From an uncultured Selenomonadaceae bacterium (lineage in GTDB: Bacteria > Bacillota > Negativicutes > Selenomonadales > Selenomonadaceae), in the NCBI GenBank assembly GCA_945637225.1, contig CALZDE010000007.1, positions 1-22,166 of the forward strand: a stretch of DNA of 22,166 nucleotides, given 5' to 3'. Made by a program: the position numbers and the translations under genes. This document shows positions 7,437 through 14,194 of this stretch, in pieces; positions within the stretch are counted from its first letter, which is position 1, and the number at the start of each line of letters is the position of its first letter. The notes under the pieces are model-generated. The model made no database searches. It was not told the origin of the DNA and saw nothing but the letters and a program-made list of their open reading frames with translations.

Positions 7437-7482
7437 ATACTCACCTGCTTCCTAAAAAATCCCGCACGACTGACCATGAACT

Positions 7483-7511
7483 ATTATACAAGGATATGAA
7501 AAGGTTGTCAA
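7483..7511 (-). promoter_or_regulatory. consensus sigma-A promoter of the ylxM-ffh-rpsP-khpA-ylqD-rimM-trmD operon
   Basis: On the minus strand TTGACA (7506-7511), 17 bases and TATAAT (7483-7488) match consensus exactly. The expected transcript starts near 7476, giving a leader of about 40 bases before ylxM. The next intrinsic terminator is at 3189-3218. Confidence 0.92.
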
Positions 7512-7747
7512 GTATTTTTTCTTGTCACCACTTCAAATGAATGTTCTGACAATTTCACCTGCTTCCCACTTAATAAACAACTTTACAATTATGGCCTCAG
7601 TACTAATAAGCAAAGAGATAGCATTTTGTCTCTGTATTTGCAAAATCTGCATATACAAAAATGTATTTGTCCATCGCAGAAAAACATTATTTAAAAATTC
7701 ACGTACAATGTATACAAAAATACTTCTAAGAACATATTAAAAAACTA

Positions 7748-7776
7748 TTGACATTGACGCAAAATTATAGGATAAT
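7748..7776 (+). promoter_or_regulatory. gdhA promoter
   Basis: TTGACA (7748-7753), a 17-base spacer and GATAAT (7771-7776) form a near-consensus sigma-A promoter. Transcription is expected to start near 7783, leaving a leader of about 100 bases before gdhA. Confidence 0.85.
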
Positions 7777-7781
7777 AATAA

Positions 7782-7809
7782 ATGTTTTGAATAGCTGTAT
7801 TTAAAACAT
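7782..7809 (+). other. 5'-terminal stem-loop of the gdhA transcript
   Basis: ATGTTTTGAAT (7782-7792) pairs with ATTTAAAACAT (7799-7809), giving 11 bp with one G-U around a 6-base loop. Because transcription should start near 7783, this stem would sit at the very 5' end of the mRNA, the position of RNA-stabilising hairpins. A second, 7-bp inverted repeat (7840-7846 / 7858-7864) lies just before the ribosome binding site. Confidence 0.5.
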
Positions 7810-7882
7810 ATAAATTCTAAAAATTTACAGTACAATTTCAAATATTTCTATGAACGGAATATTTATGTAGGAGGATTTTTAT

Positions 7883-9223
7883 ATGAGCAAGTATGTTGAC
7901 GAAATCATTGAGAAGGTTGTTCGCGAGAACCCAGGCGAGACTGAGTTCCATAATACTGTAAAAGAAGTTCTGACTTCTATCGCTCCAGTTATTGATGCAA
8001 ATCCTAAGTATCAGAATGCTGCACTGTTAGAGCGTATGGTTGAGCCTGAGCGCGTTGTTATGTTCCGCGTTCCTTGGGTTGATGATGCAGGCAAGGTTCA
8101 TGTAAACAAGGGCTACCGTGTACAGTTCAATAGTGCAATTGGACCTTACAAGGGCGGTCTTCGTCTCCATCCTTCCGTAAATCTTTCTATCATTAAGTTC
8201 TTAGGCTTCGAGCAGGTATTCAAGAATTCCCTGACCACTCTGCCAATCGGCGGTGGCAAGGGCGGTTCCAACTTCGATCCTAAGGGCAAGTCCGATAACG
8301 AAATCATGCGTTTCTGCCAGAGCTTCATGACTGAGCTGCAGCGTCACATCGGTCAGGATACTGACGTTCCTGCTGGTGATATCGGTGTTGGCGGTCGTGA
8401 GATCGGCTATCTGTATGGTCAGTTCAAGCGTATCCGCAATGCTTATGAGGCTGGTGTTCTGACTGGTAAGGGCCTGACCTATGGCGGTTCCTTAGCTCGT
8501 ACCGAGGCTACTGGTTATGGCCTGCTGTACTTCACTAAGCTGTACTTAGAGGATAACGGCATGAGCTACAAGGATCAGACTGTTGTAGTTTCCGGTTCCG
8601 GTAACGTTGCTATCTATGCAATGGAGAAGGCTCAGGAGTTCGGTGCTAAGGTTGTTGCTTGCTCCGATTCCAACGGCTATGTATTTGACCCAGAGGGTAT
8701 TGATGTTGCTCTCGTTAAGCAGATTAAGGAAGTTGAGCGCGGCCGTATTAAGGAGTACGCTGCACGTAAGGCTTCTGCTACCTACACTGAAGGCTGCAAG
8801 GGCATTTGGACCATTAAGTGCGATATCGCTCTGCCATGTGCTACCCAGCAGGAATTAGACCTTGAGAGTGCTAAGGCTCTGGTTGCTAACGGCGTTAAGC
8901 TGGTTGGTGAGGGTGCTAACATGCCTTCTACTCTGGATGCAATTGAGTATCTGCAGTCCAACAAGATTATGTTTGCTCCTGCTAAGGCTGCAAATGCTGG
9001 CGGTGTTGCTACCTCCGCTCTGGAGATGGCTCAGAACTCCATGCGTTACAGCTGGACCTTTGAGGAAGTTGATGAGAAGCTGAAGGGTATCATGGCTAGC
9101 ATTTACAATGCTTCCAAGAATGCCGCTAAGGAGTATGGTCACGAGGGTGATCTGCTGGTAGGCTGCAACATCGCTGGCTTCCTGAAGGTTGCTGATGCTA
9201 TGATGGCTCAGGGTATTGTTTAA
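7883..9223 (+). CDS. gdhA: NADP-specific glutamate dehydrogenase
   Basis: A 446-residue hexameric-type GdhA, full length. It makes glutamate from 2-oxoglutarate and ammonium with NADPH. Substrate-site elements are GPYKGGLRLHP (K90), PIGGGKGGSNFDP (catalytic K126) and PAGDIGVGGREIGYLYG (D166). The Rossmann dinucleotide site is VSGSGNVAIYA (about 236-246), and SDSNG at 261-265, lacking the acidic residue typical of NAD enzymes, fits NADP. AGGAGG (7869-7874) is 8 bases before the ATG. Codon use is strongly biased (many GGC, CTG, GTT, AAG), unlike the AT-rich neighbours, as expected for a very highly expressed gene. It is monocistronic with its own promoter and terminator. Confidence 0.98.
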   Translation: MSKYVDEIIEKVVRENPGETEFHNTVKEVLTSIAPVIDANPKYQNAALLERMVEPERVVMFRVPWVDDAGKVHVNKGYRVQFNSAIGPYKGGLRLHPSVNLSIIKFLGFEQVFKNSLTTLPIGGGKGGSNFDPKGKSDNEIMRFCQSFMTELQRHIGQDTDVPAGDIGVGGREIGYLYGQFKRIRNAYEAGVLTGKGLTYGGSLARTEATGYGLLYFTKLYLEDNGMSYKDQTVVVSGSGNVAIYAMEKAQEFGAKVVACSDSNGYVFDPEGIDVALVKQIKEVERGRIKEYAARKASATYTEGCKGIWTIKCDIALPCATQQELDLESAKALVANGVKLVGEGANMPSTLDAIEYLQSNKIMFAPAKAANAGGVATSALEMAQNSMRYSWTFEEVDEKLKGIMASIYNASKNAAKEYGHEGDLLVGCNIAGFLKVADAMMAQGIV

Positions 9224-9261
9224 TAAAAGCTAATACTTTCCTAAAACATAAACACAGAAAG

Positions 9262-9291
9262 AGCTGATCACTTCGGTGGTCAGCTTTTTTT
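9262..9291 (+). terminator. gdhA intrinsic terminator
   Basis: AGCTGATCAC (9262-9271) and GTGGTCAGCT (9276-9285) form a 10-bp stem with one G-U around a TTCG tetraloop, followed by seven T. It is strong on the plus strand. On the minus strand the T-run is interrupted and one pair is lost, so it is a poorer terminator for the converging ATPase gene. Confidence 0.95.
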
Positions 9292-9299
9292 ATCTGGTA

Positions 9300-10529
9300 T
9301 CAAACAAAAGCGATTGGCACTACATAGTTACCTTTTCCTAAGGTACTTATGTTTTGAGCTGTGCATAGTACAATTCCTGGTGCCACTGTTTTTCCCTTAT
9401 TTTCCAGCACAGAAAAGACCTTGGTAATTCTTGCATCAGGTAAACCAGTTTTCTTTATTTCCATAGGATACACTGTATTATTTATTTCTCGTACAATATC
9501 AATTTCTTTTGCATCCTTATCTCTATAGTAATTAATATAATGTTCCTCACCTGCATTATAATAGCTTTTTACAATTTCTGACACCACGAAATTTTCCAGT
9601 GCAGCTCCATTAAAGCTGCCATTCATCAATGTTATACTATCTGACCATCTTGTAAGATAGATTGCTAATCCAGTATCGTAAAAATAAAGTTTTGGCTTGC
9701 TAATCGTTCTTTTAAGCAGATTATTAGTGTATGGATGTAAAAAGAATATTATTCCTAATCTTTCTAATATCTGCATCCATTCCTTAGCAGTCTGAACAGA
9801 TATTCCTGCTGCATCGGCTATAGTACGGAAATTTATAATCTGACCTATATGCGCTGCCGTTGCCGTAACAAAATCATAAAATTTCAATGAGTCTATTATT
9901 CCAGAAATTTCTCTAACATCACGTTCTATATAAGTAGCTATATAGCTAGAATACAATCTATCTCGAGATGATAGTTCATGCTGCACTACATCTGGCAAAG
10001 AGCCTTTAAAAATCCTTTCATATAGCTCAGGCATTTCTATTTTTTTTCTATTTTCTCCCCTTGCTATTAAATAATCTATTTCTGGCCTAAATGGTGACGA
10101 TTCTACCTCCTCTATCTCTGCCTGAGAAAAGGTATTCATTTTAAGAATTCCCACTCTTCCTGCCAGTGATTCCTGCACATTCTCCATCAGCTTAAAAATT
10201 TGCGAACCTGATAGCCATATATCTCCTGGCTGCTGATACTCATCCACATACATTTTTATATAAGAAAAAAGCTGTGGTGCATACTGAACCTCATCAATAA
10301 AAACTGGTGGTTTATAAACTTGGAGAAAAAGATTCGGCGATTCTACAGCCATTTTCCTTGTGGCAAAATCATCTAAGGAAATATACTTTCTACCACGATT
10401 TTCGTCTTCTGCCATTTTCTTCATCATGGTGGTTTTACCACATTGACGTGGTCCTGTAACCAAAACCACTTTAAAATCTCGTACTGCTGCTAAAAAAGTT
10501 TTTTCAATTGCACGGCTTATATATGTCAT
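9300..10529 (-). CDS. AAA-family ATPase with C-terminal DUF4143 domain (copy 2)
   Basis: A 409-residue paralogue of the protein at 1892-3124, with the same architecture. The N-terminal AAA part shows Walker A GPRQCGKTT, Walker B VFIDEVQ, then LSGSQIFKLM and ESLAGRV. The DUF4143 part shows YDTGLAIYL and the nuclease-like ENFVVSEIVKSY ... KEIDIV ... YPMEIKK series. Role unknown; neither copy has an adjacent toxin, antitoxin or transposase gene. The two copies differ at many positions, so this is an old duplication or two separate acquisitions, not a recent repeat. The start at 10529 has GAGGAGA about 10 bases upstream. It is convergent with gdhA and has its own promoter. Confidence 0.85.
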   Translation of the reverse strand: MTYISRAIEKTFLAAVRDFKVVLVTGPRQCGKTTMMKKMAEDENRGRKYISLDDFATRKMAVESPNLFLQVYKPPVFIDEVQYAPQLFSYIKMYVDEYQQPGDIWLSGSQIFKLMENVQESLAGRVGILKMNTFSQAEIEEVESSPFRPEIDYLIARGENRKKIEMPELYERIFKGSLPDVVQHELSSRDRLYSSYIATYIERDVREISGIIDSLKFYDFVTATAAHIGQIINFRTIADAAGISVQTAKEWMQILERLGIIFFLHPYTNNLLKRTISKPKLYFYDTGLAIYLTRWSDSITLMNGSFNGAALENFVVSEIVKSYYNAGEEHYINYYRDKDAKEIDIVREINNTVYPMEIKKTGLPDARITKVFSVLENKGKTVAPGIVLCTAQNISTLGKGNYVVPIAFV

Positions 10530-10543
10530 TTACGCCACTCTCC

Positions 10544-10579
10544 TCGGCTATTATTATACTATACTTTTATTATAGCCGA
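10544..10579. promoter_or_regulatory. candidate operator dyad over the -10 and start of ATPase copy 2
   Basis: Perfect 8-base inverted arms TCGGCTAT (10544-10551) and ATAGCCGA (10572-10579) are separated by 20 bases. The upstream arm overlaps the -10 hexamer and the downstream arm adjoins the ribosome binding site. The expected transcript start (about 10562) lies between the arms, so this would work as a DNA site and not as an RNA hairpin. Its regulator is unknown. Confidence 0.4.
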
Positions 10580-10598
10580 CTTTTTTTTACATTGTCAA
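10569..10598 (-). promoter_or_regulatory. sigma-A promoter for DUF4143 ATPase copy 2
   Basis: On the minus strand TTGACA (10593-10598), 18 bases and TATAAT (10569-10574) give consensus hexamers with a spacer one base longer than ideal. A run of eight A lies in the spacer. An inverted repeat (10544-10579) overlaps the -10. Confidence 0.85.
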
Positions 10599-10620
10599 TA
10601 TTTAAAGACTAAAAGTGAAT

Positions 10621-10658
10621 AAATAAAAAATCCCGACTTAACAACGTTAAATCAGGAT
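10621..10658 (-). terminator. intrinsic terminator of the 181-residue exported protein gene
   Basis: On the minus strand a 13-bp stem (arms 10646-10658 and 10630-10642, with two G-U pairs) and a 3-base loop are followed by TTTTTTATTTA. It lies 28 bases past the stop of the gene at 10686. Confidence 0.9.
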
Positions 10659-10685
10659 CTTCTCCTCATTATTTCAATTAATAAA

Positions 10686-11231
10686 TTAACCCCACAGAAG
10701 ATAAATCTTTATTGCATTTTTGCCAGGAGCCTTTGTTATAATCATATACTCATCAGCCAAGCTTTCTTCATCGCTGACCTGCTCCACCACAATTTTTTCA
10801 AAAGCTATTGAAGCTTCTGATACATAACGGCGGTCAATCATATATATGGTACGTAAAAGTGCTGTCTTCACATCATCAGGCTCATAACCAGAAATGGTCA
10901 TTGAATAAATCTCATTACCTGCAGCATCAGTATCAAAATGAACATTAGTAAAGGTAGATTCTGCCTCATCAACAATAATTTTTTCACCTACTGGTGCATG
11001 GAGACGGCTCTCGGAATTACTCTGGCCTAAGCTGTTAAATCTCTCAACAAATTCATTTGGTCCATAATTAAAAAGTGTTCTTGGAGTAAACTGGCGAGGT
11101 ACAAATTCGGCAGCAGAAGCTGTAGAAATCTCTGTTCCAAAATTTACTCCTGGAATGTCCATAATTGCCACAGCACCAGTCATAGCAACTATACCAGCCA
11201 TAGCTGCTGCTATCTTACGTATATTGAACAT
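10686..11231 (-). CDS. exported protein of unknown function
   Basis: A 181-residue protein I do not recognise. The N-terminus is a signal peptide: MFNIRK, then a hydrophobic stretch (residues 7-24, rich in A, I, V, M), with a probable signal peptidase I site after ASA at 38-40. The c-region between hydrophobic core and cut site is unusually long. The mature part is about 140 residues, mixed alpha/beta, without cysteines, lipobox or other membrane segments. Near its end are GYEPDDVKTALLRTIYMIDRRYV and a strand-rich tail. It is a single-gene unit: its own promoter with an extended palindrome at the -35, a ribosome binding site (GGAAAGG, a little distant) and its own terminator. It lies downstream of the MotA-like gene on the same strand, but a shared function is only a guess. 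Confidence 0.7.
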   Translation of the reverse strand: MFNIRKIAAAMAGIVAMTGAVAIMDIPGVNFGTEISTASAAEFVPRQFTPRTLFNYGPNEFVERFNSLGQSNSESRLHAPVGEKIIVDEAESTFTNVHFDTDAAGNEIYSMTISGYEPDDVKTALLRTIYMIDRRYVSEASIAFEKIVVEQVSDEESLADEYMIITKAPGKNAIKIYLLWG

Positions 11232-11284
11232 ATCATTCTCAACCTTTCCTGTAATTAATATGCATCCTTAAACCCATCTAAACT

Positions 11285-11325
11285 ATTATAACACACCTGA
11301 CCAAAGAAATAAATAATTTATTTCT
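11285..11325 (-). promoter_or_regulatory. promoter of the exported protein gene with palindrome at the -35
   Basis: On the minus strand TATAAT (11285-11290) is preceded 17 bases upstream by only a poor -35 (TTTATT). That -35 falls inside a perfect 21-base palindrome, AGAAATAAAT-t-ATTTATTTCT (11305-11325). A weak -35 covered by a palindrome suggests a regulated promoter. The palindrome could also act as a weak terminator for the MotA-like gene, which has no other visible one. Confidence 0.5.
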
Positions 11326-11353
11326 ACTTTACAACATTGTTTCAAAAACATTC

Positions 11354-12238
11354 TCATTCTGTTTGCGCATTTTTCAGTTTATCAAGAATTTCCTGTACCT
11401 CTTTTATATTTGCCTTGTAAAGAGCCACCATTTCAGTAAGGCTTGATGTAGATTTATGCAGACTGTCCTGTACATCAACACTCAGCTTAGTTGTTTTTGC
11501 AAATGTCTGCATGGTCTCATTGAGCTCAATAATCCTGCTTGTAACATCCTGAGATACTACCTCCTGGAAGGTAATAAAGGTACTCTGAATGACGTTTAAT
11601 TCCTTAATGGATTCATCCACAATATTCTTGTATTCTGACTGCCATTTATTAAGATCCTGCACAGAAGCATTTAACTGACGGAAGCTTTCGCCGTACTCCT
11701 CAACCTTTTTATTCACATTTTCCTGCGAGGTATTGTAGGCGGTAATAAAATCACGAAAAGCGGTATTAAGGGCAGATATTTCCTTACGAAGCTGTACATT
11801 ATTGGCTACATCAGAGGTGGTATTATTTTCTGTACTGTTTCTTACAGCTTTAAGTTCAGCCACTACATCCTTTAAACTGCTATTCATTGCCTTGATATTT
11901 TCAAGACTTTCCCTGTACTCCACATCCTCCTTGGCTTCTACACCAGCCTGAATGTATTTGATGATAATAGCCGCCATCATACCTACAATAGAGGTGTAAA
12001 AGGCTGTTTTCATACCGTCAAGAAAAACTTCAATACTCTGTGCCATCGTTTCTGGATTAGTATCGAAGTACATAAGACTTATAGCAATACCAACAAAGGT
12101 AAAGAGAACACCGACGGAAATAACGTTCTGCGCCTCATTTCCTGCTACATTTTCCAGCTTTTCCCTGTGCGCTTTCTTTATTTCATAGGCACTGTAACCT
12201 ATACATATAAGCGTGAATATGATTGATAAACTATTCAT
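11354..12238 (-). CDS. MotA/TolQ/ExbB-like membrane protein with long cytoplasmic coiled coil
   Basis: A 294-residue protein with three predicted membrane segments at about 4-20, 39-58 and 77-97. The last two are linked by a short loop and read like the proton-channel pair of the MotA/TolQ/ExbB superfamily: VGVLFTFVGIAISL followed by FLDGMKTAFYTSIVGMMAAI, where GxxxTFxGI and AFxTSxxGM are the recognisable signatures. Residues about 105-290 form a long, charged, heptad-like helical tail. This is the layout of ZorA and of other uncharacterised MotA-like proteins, not of flagellar MotA. Such channels need a B-subunit (MotB/TolR/ExbD/ZorB type) with a periplasmic peptidoglycan-binding domain, and none is in this window. 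The start has GAGGAG 5 bases upstream. No clear promoter was found between it and the terminator at 12276-12306. Confidence 0.65.
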   Translation of the reverse strand: MNSLSIIFTLICIGYSAYEIKKAHREKLENVAGNEAQNVISVGVLFTFVGIAISLMYFDTNPETMAQSIEVFLDGMKTAFYTSIVGMMAAIIIKYIQAGVEAKEDVEYRESLENIKAMNSSLKDVVAELKAVRNSTENNTTSDVANNVQLRKEISALNTAFRDFITAYNTSQENVNKKVEEYGESFRQLNASVQDLNKWQSEYKNIVDESIKELNVIQSTFITFQEVVSQDVTSRIIELNETMQTFAKTTKLSVDVQDSLHKSTSSLTEMVALYKANIKEVQEILDKLKNAQTE

Positions 12239-12275
12239 TATAACTCCTCAAATAAATACTAAAATACATATGCAT

Positions 12276-12306
12276 GTAAAAAGGAGCTGAAAATACACAA
12301 CTCCTT
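12276..12306 (-). terminator. intrinsic terminator after comFB
   Basis: On the minus strand AAGGAGTTG and CAGCTCCTT pair over 9 bp (one G-U) around an 8-base loop, followed by a T-run. It lies 31 bases past the ComFB stop and closes the nine-gene run that begins at 19618. Confidence 0.85.
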
Positions 12307-12337
12307 CACTCATAATTGCATATGAAAAACTTAATAA

Positions 12338-12670
12338 TTATTCCTTGACTTCTTCTCTAGTGATAGTAATGTGACGATTGTTCTTAACCTTTACATCCAG
12401 ACTGTGATGTGGTCTTGCGGCAACCTTCTCAGCAGCAGAGGTAATTTCGCGGATCAAATTAATCTGCTCCACCTCGGTGGTACCCATAACTCTAGCTAAT
12501 ACACCGCCCTTGGCACTGCTGACGTAACGTGGCTTCAAATTATTTAATGCCATCGCGGTAATATCTGCAATGCACTGCTCGCAGTAACAGACATTAGGAA
12601 TCTGCTCTACAATTTTCTTCATGTTCTGATCTACCAGGTCCTCCATGATGTTATAAACTTCAATAGCCAT
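12338..12670 (-). CDS. ComFB family protein (late competence development)
   Basis: A 110-residue protein matching the ComFB family: an N-terminal helix NIMEDLVDQNMKKIVEQIPNVC followed by CYCEQCIADITAMALNNLKPRYV, where two closely spaced cysteines and ALNNLKPRY are the family marks. In Bacillus comFB lies between comFA and comFC. More recently ComFB-like proteins in cyanobacteria have been described as cyclic-dinucleotide binders, so a signalling role is possible. Here it is not near competence genes but ends the ABC-transporter operon, 31 bases after the permease. AAAGGAG lies about 10 bases before the ATG. A C-terminal charged tail (VKVKNNRHITITREEVKE) completes it. Confidence 0.88.
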   Translation of the reverse strand: MAIEVYNIMEDLVDQNMKKIVEQIPNVCYCEQCIADITAMALNNLKPRYVSSAKGGVLARVMGTTEVEQINLIREITSAAEKVAARPHHSLDVKVKNNRHITITREEVKE

Positions 12671-12701
12671 AATTATTACTCCTTTAATTAATTAATGGTT
12701 C

Positions 12702-13442
12702 TCACTTGTACTGCCAATGGCAGGCCTGCTTTTCAATTATATCTATTGCGCTGAACAAAATCAAGCCGATAAAGCTCAGCACCACGATACCAGAGTACAT
12801 TTCCAAATAGTTTACCCTCAGCCATGCATCCATGATAAAATATCCCATGCCATACTGTGTGCCAAAGGTTTCAGTGAAAAATAGAACAGATATTGCCGTA
12901 GCTAATGCCACCCTGACTGCCGTAATAAACTTAGGCAGGGAAGCGGGCCACAGTACCTCCCAAAATATATCGGTAAAGGAGGCTCCCAAAGAATAGAGCG
13001 GATAATATGTTTCCTTCGGTATTGACCTAATACCGTCCCTGACAGCTACCACTACCTGAAAGACGATAATCAGAAAAATCATGACGATTTTTGAGCTGTC
13101 ACCAACACCAAATAACAGCATTAATATAGGCAGGAGCGCAATCTTTGGAATAGGATAGGTAAGGTATACCAAAGGTGCCAGTACCTTGTCTGCCCTAGCA
13201 AAGTATCCCATCAGAACTCCCAGAGGAAGTCCCACTACAATAGCCAGTAAAAGTCCAGCTCCTATTCTCATCAGACTGTAAAGACTATGAATAGCAATAT
13301 ACTTCATAAAAATATCTGCTAAATTCTCTGCCACCAAAAACGGTGAAGGAATAATTGGAAGGCTTACAATCTCAGAAATTACCAGCCACACGACTGATAA
13401 AAATACCGCCGCTAAGAAATACCATTTTATTAACTTTCCCAT
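12702..13442 (-). CDS. ABC transporter permease (SsuC/TauC class)
   Basis: A 246-residue inner-membrane permease of the binding-protein-dependent type. It has about six hydrophobic segments, the first at residues 7-28, and the usual cytoplasmic coupling loop, here GASFTDIFWEVLWPASLPKFITAVRVAL, which contacts the ATPase. The GLPLGVLMGYF and YPIPKIALLPILMLLFGVG segments are typical of nitrate/sulfonate/taurine-type permeases. It overlaps the ATPase gene by 13 bases, so translation is probably coupled; its own ribosome binding site is weak. The imported compound cannot be told from the permease. Confidence 0.93.
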   Translation of the reverse strand: MGKLIKWYFLAAVFLSVVWLVISEIVSLPIIPSPFLVAENLADIFMKYIAIHSLYSLMRIGAGLLLAIVVGLPLGVLMGYFARADKVLAPLVYLTYPIPKIALLPILMLLFGVGDSSKIVMIFLIIVFQVVVAVRDGIRSIPKETYYPLYSLGASFTDIFWEVLWPASLPKFITAVRVALATAISVLFFTETFGTQYGMGYFIMDAWLRVNYLEMYSGIVVLSFIGLILFSAIDIIEKQACHWQYK

Positions 13443-14194
13443 GCCTGTTCCCAGTCCTTTTTAATGATTTCCCTTAGCTTAAGGCCCATCTGAAAGAATT
13501 TTTCCTGCCCTCTGACATTTTCCACACCAAAGAGAGGATTATCTATAACATTACTGATAGAACCGCTTCCCGCAGAAAGAATTACTATTTTCTGCCCCAG
13601 ATACAGAGCTTCCTCCACATAATGCGTAACAAAAATTGTCGAAACCTCAAATTTTCGCCACAGCTTCAAAAATACATCCTGCATTTCTTCTCTGGTAATT
13701 GCATCTAATGCCGAGAATGGCTCATCCATCAGAAGAATATCCGGCTTTAAGGCAAATACCCTTGCTAATGCCACTCTCTGCTGCTGACCACCGCTTAATT
13801 CCTTTGGATAGCGATGACCTAATCCCTCCAATCCCAGCTGGTGCATGACACCCTTTATGGTATTTTTATCCAAAAGTGCTGGAGATTTCTTGATTTTCAT
13901 GCCGAGAGCTATATTGTCATAGACTGTCCGCCATGGAAGCAGGCCATAATTCTGTGGCATAAAGCCAATTGTCTGCTCCTTGGGATTTACTGGCGCACCA
14001 TTTATCTCGACATTTCCCTCAAAACTTGGAATCAGTCCGGCTACTGCCTTCAAAAGTGTCGATTTGCCACAGCCAGAAGGACCAATAAGTGCACAGGTAC
14101 CACCGTCTGGAATAGTCATAGTCACATTCTTGATAGCAGTATACTGCTCCTTATCTGATTTATAGGTTACTGTAAGGTCATTTATCTCAATCAT
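13430..14194 (-). CDS. ABC transporter ATP-binding protein (SsuB/TauB class)
   Basis: A 254-residue ABC ATPase with all motifs intact: Walker A GPSGCGKST (38-46), Q-loop MPQNYGLLPW (79-88), signature LSGGQQQR (133-140), Walker B ILLMDEP (153-159), D-loop SALD (161-164) and the H-loop histidine H191. It would drive uptake through the permease encoded next. Its ATG overlaps the stop of the binding-protein gene (ATGA), a standard coupled arrangement. The short tail after residue 200 is typical of the sulfonate/nitrate/taurine branch. Confidence 0.95.
   Translation of the reverse strand: MIEINDLTVTYKSDKEQYTAIKNVTMTIPDGGTCALIGPSGCGKSTLLKAVAGLIPSFEGNVEINGAPVNPKEQTIGFMPQNYGLLPWRTVYDNIALGMKIKKSPALLDKNTIKGVMHQLGLEGLGHRYPKELSGGQQQRVALARVFALKPDILLMDEPFSALDAITREEMQDVFLKLWRKFEVSTIFVTHYVEEALYLGQKIVILSAGSGSISNVIDNPLFGVENVRGQEKFFQMGLKLREIIKKDWEQAWES

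Larger units (their letters stand above)
7437..7882. other. divergent intergenic region between ylxM and gdhA
   Basis: This 446-base gap holds the ylxM-operon promoter on the minus strand (7483-7511), the gdhA promoter on the plus strand (7748-7776) and the gdhA leader. The middle, about 7512-7747, is AT-rich. I see no gene, tRNA or clear riboswitch there. A 12-base sequence (TCACCTGCTTCC) occurs at 7441-7452 and again at 7555-7566. Confidence 0.7.

Noticed and set aside
8607..9142. Several open frames on both strands within gdhA
   Set aside because: The biased codon use of gdhA suppresses stops in other frames; the gdhA protein is full length and unmistakable.
9300..10529. The two DUF4143 genes as copies of a transposable element
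   Set aside because: No inverted terminal repeats, target duplications or transposase motifs are visible, and the two proteins have diverged widely.
11354..12670. MotA-like protein plus ComFB as a Zorya-type defence system
   Set aside because: Zorya needs ZorB and helicase or nuclease genes; none are present, and a terminator separates these two genes.
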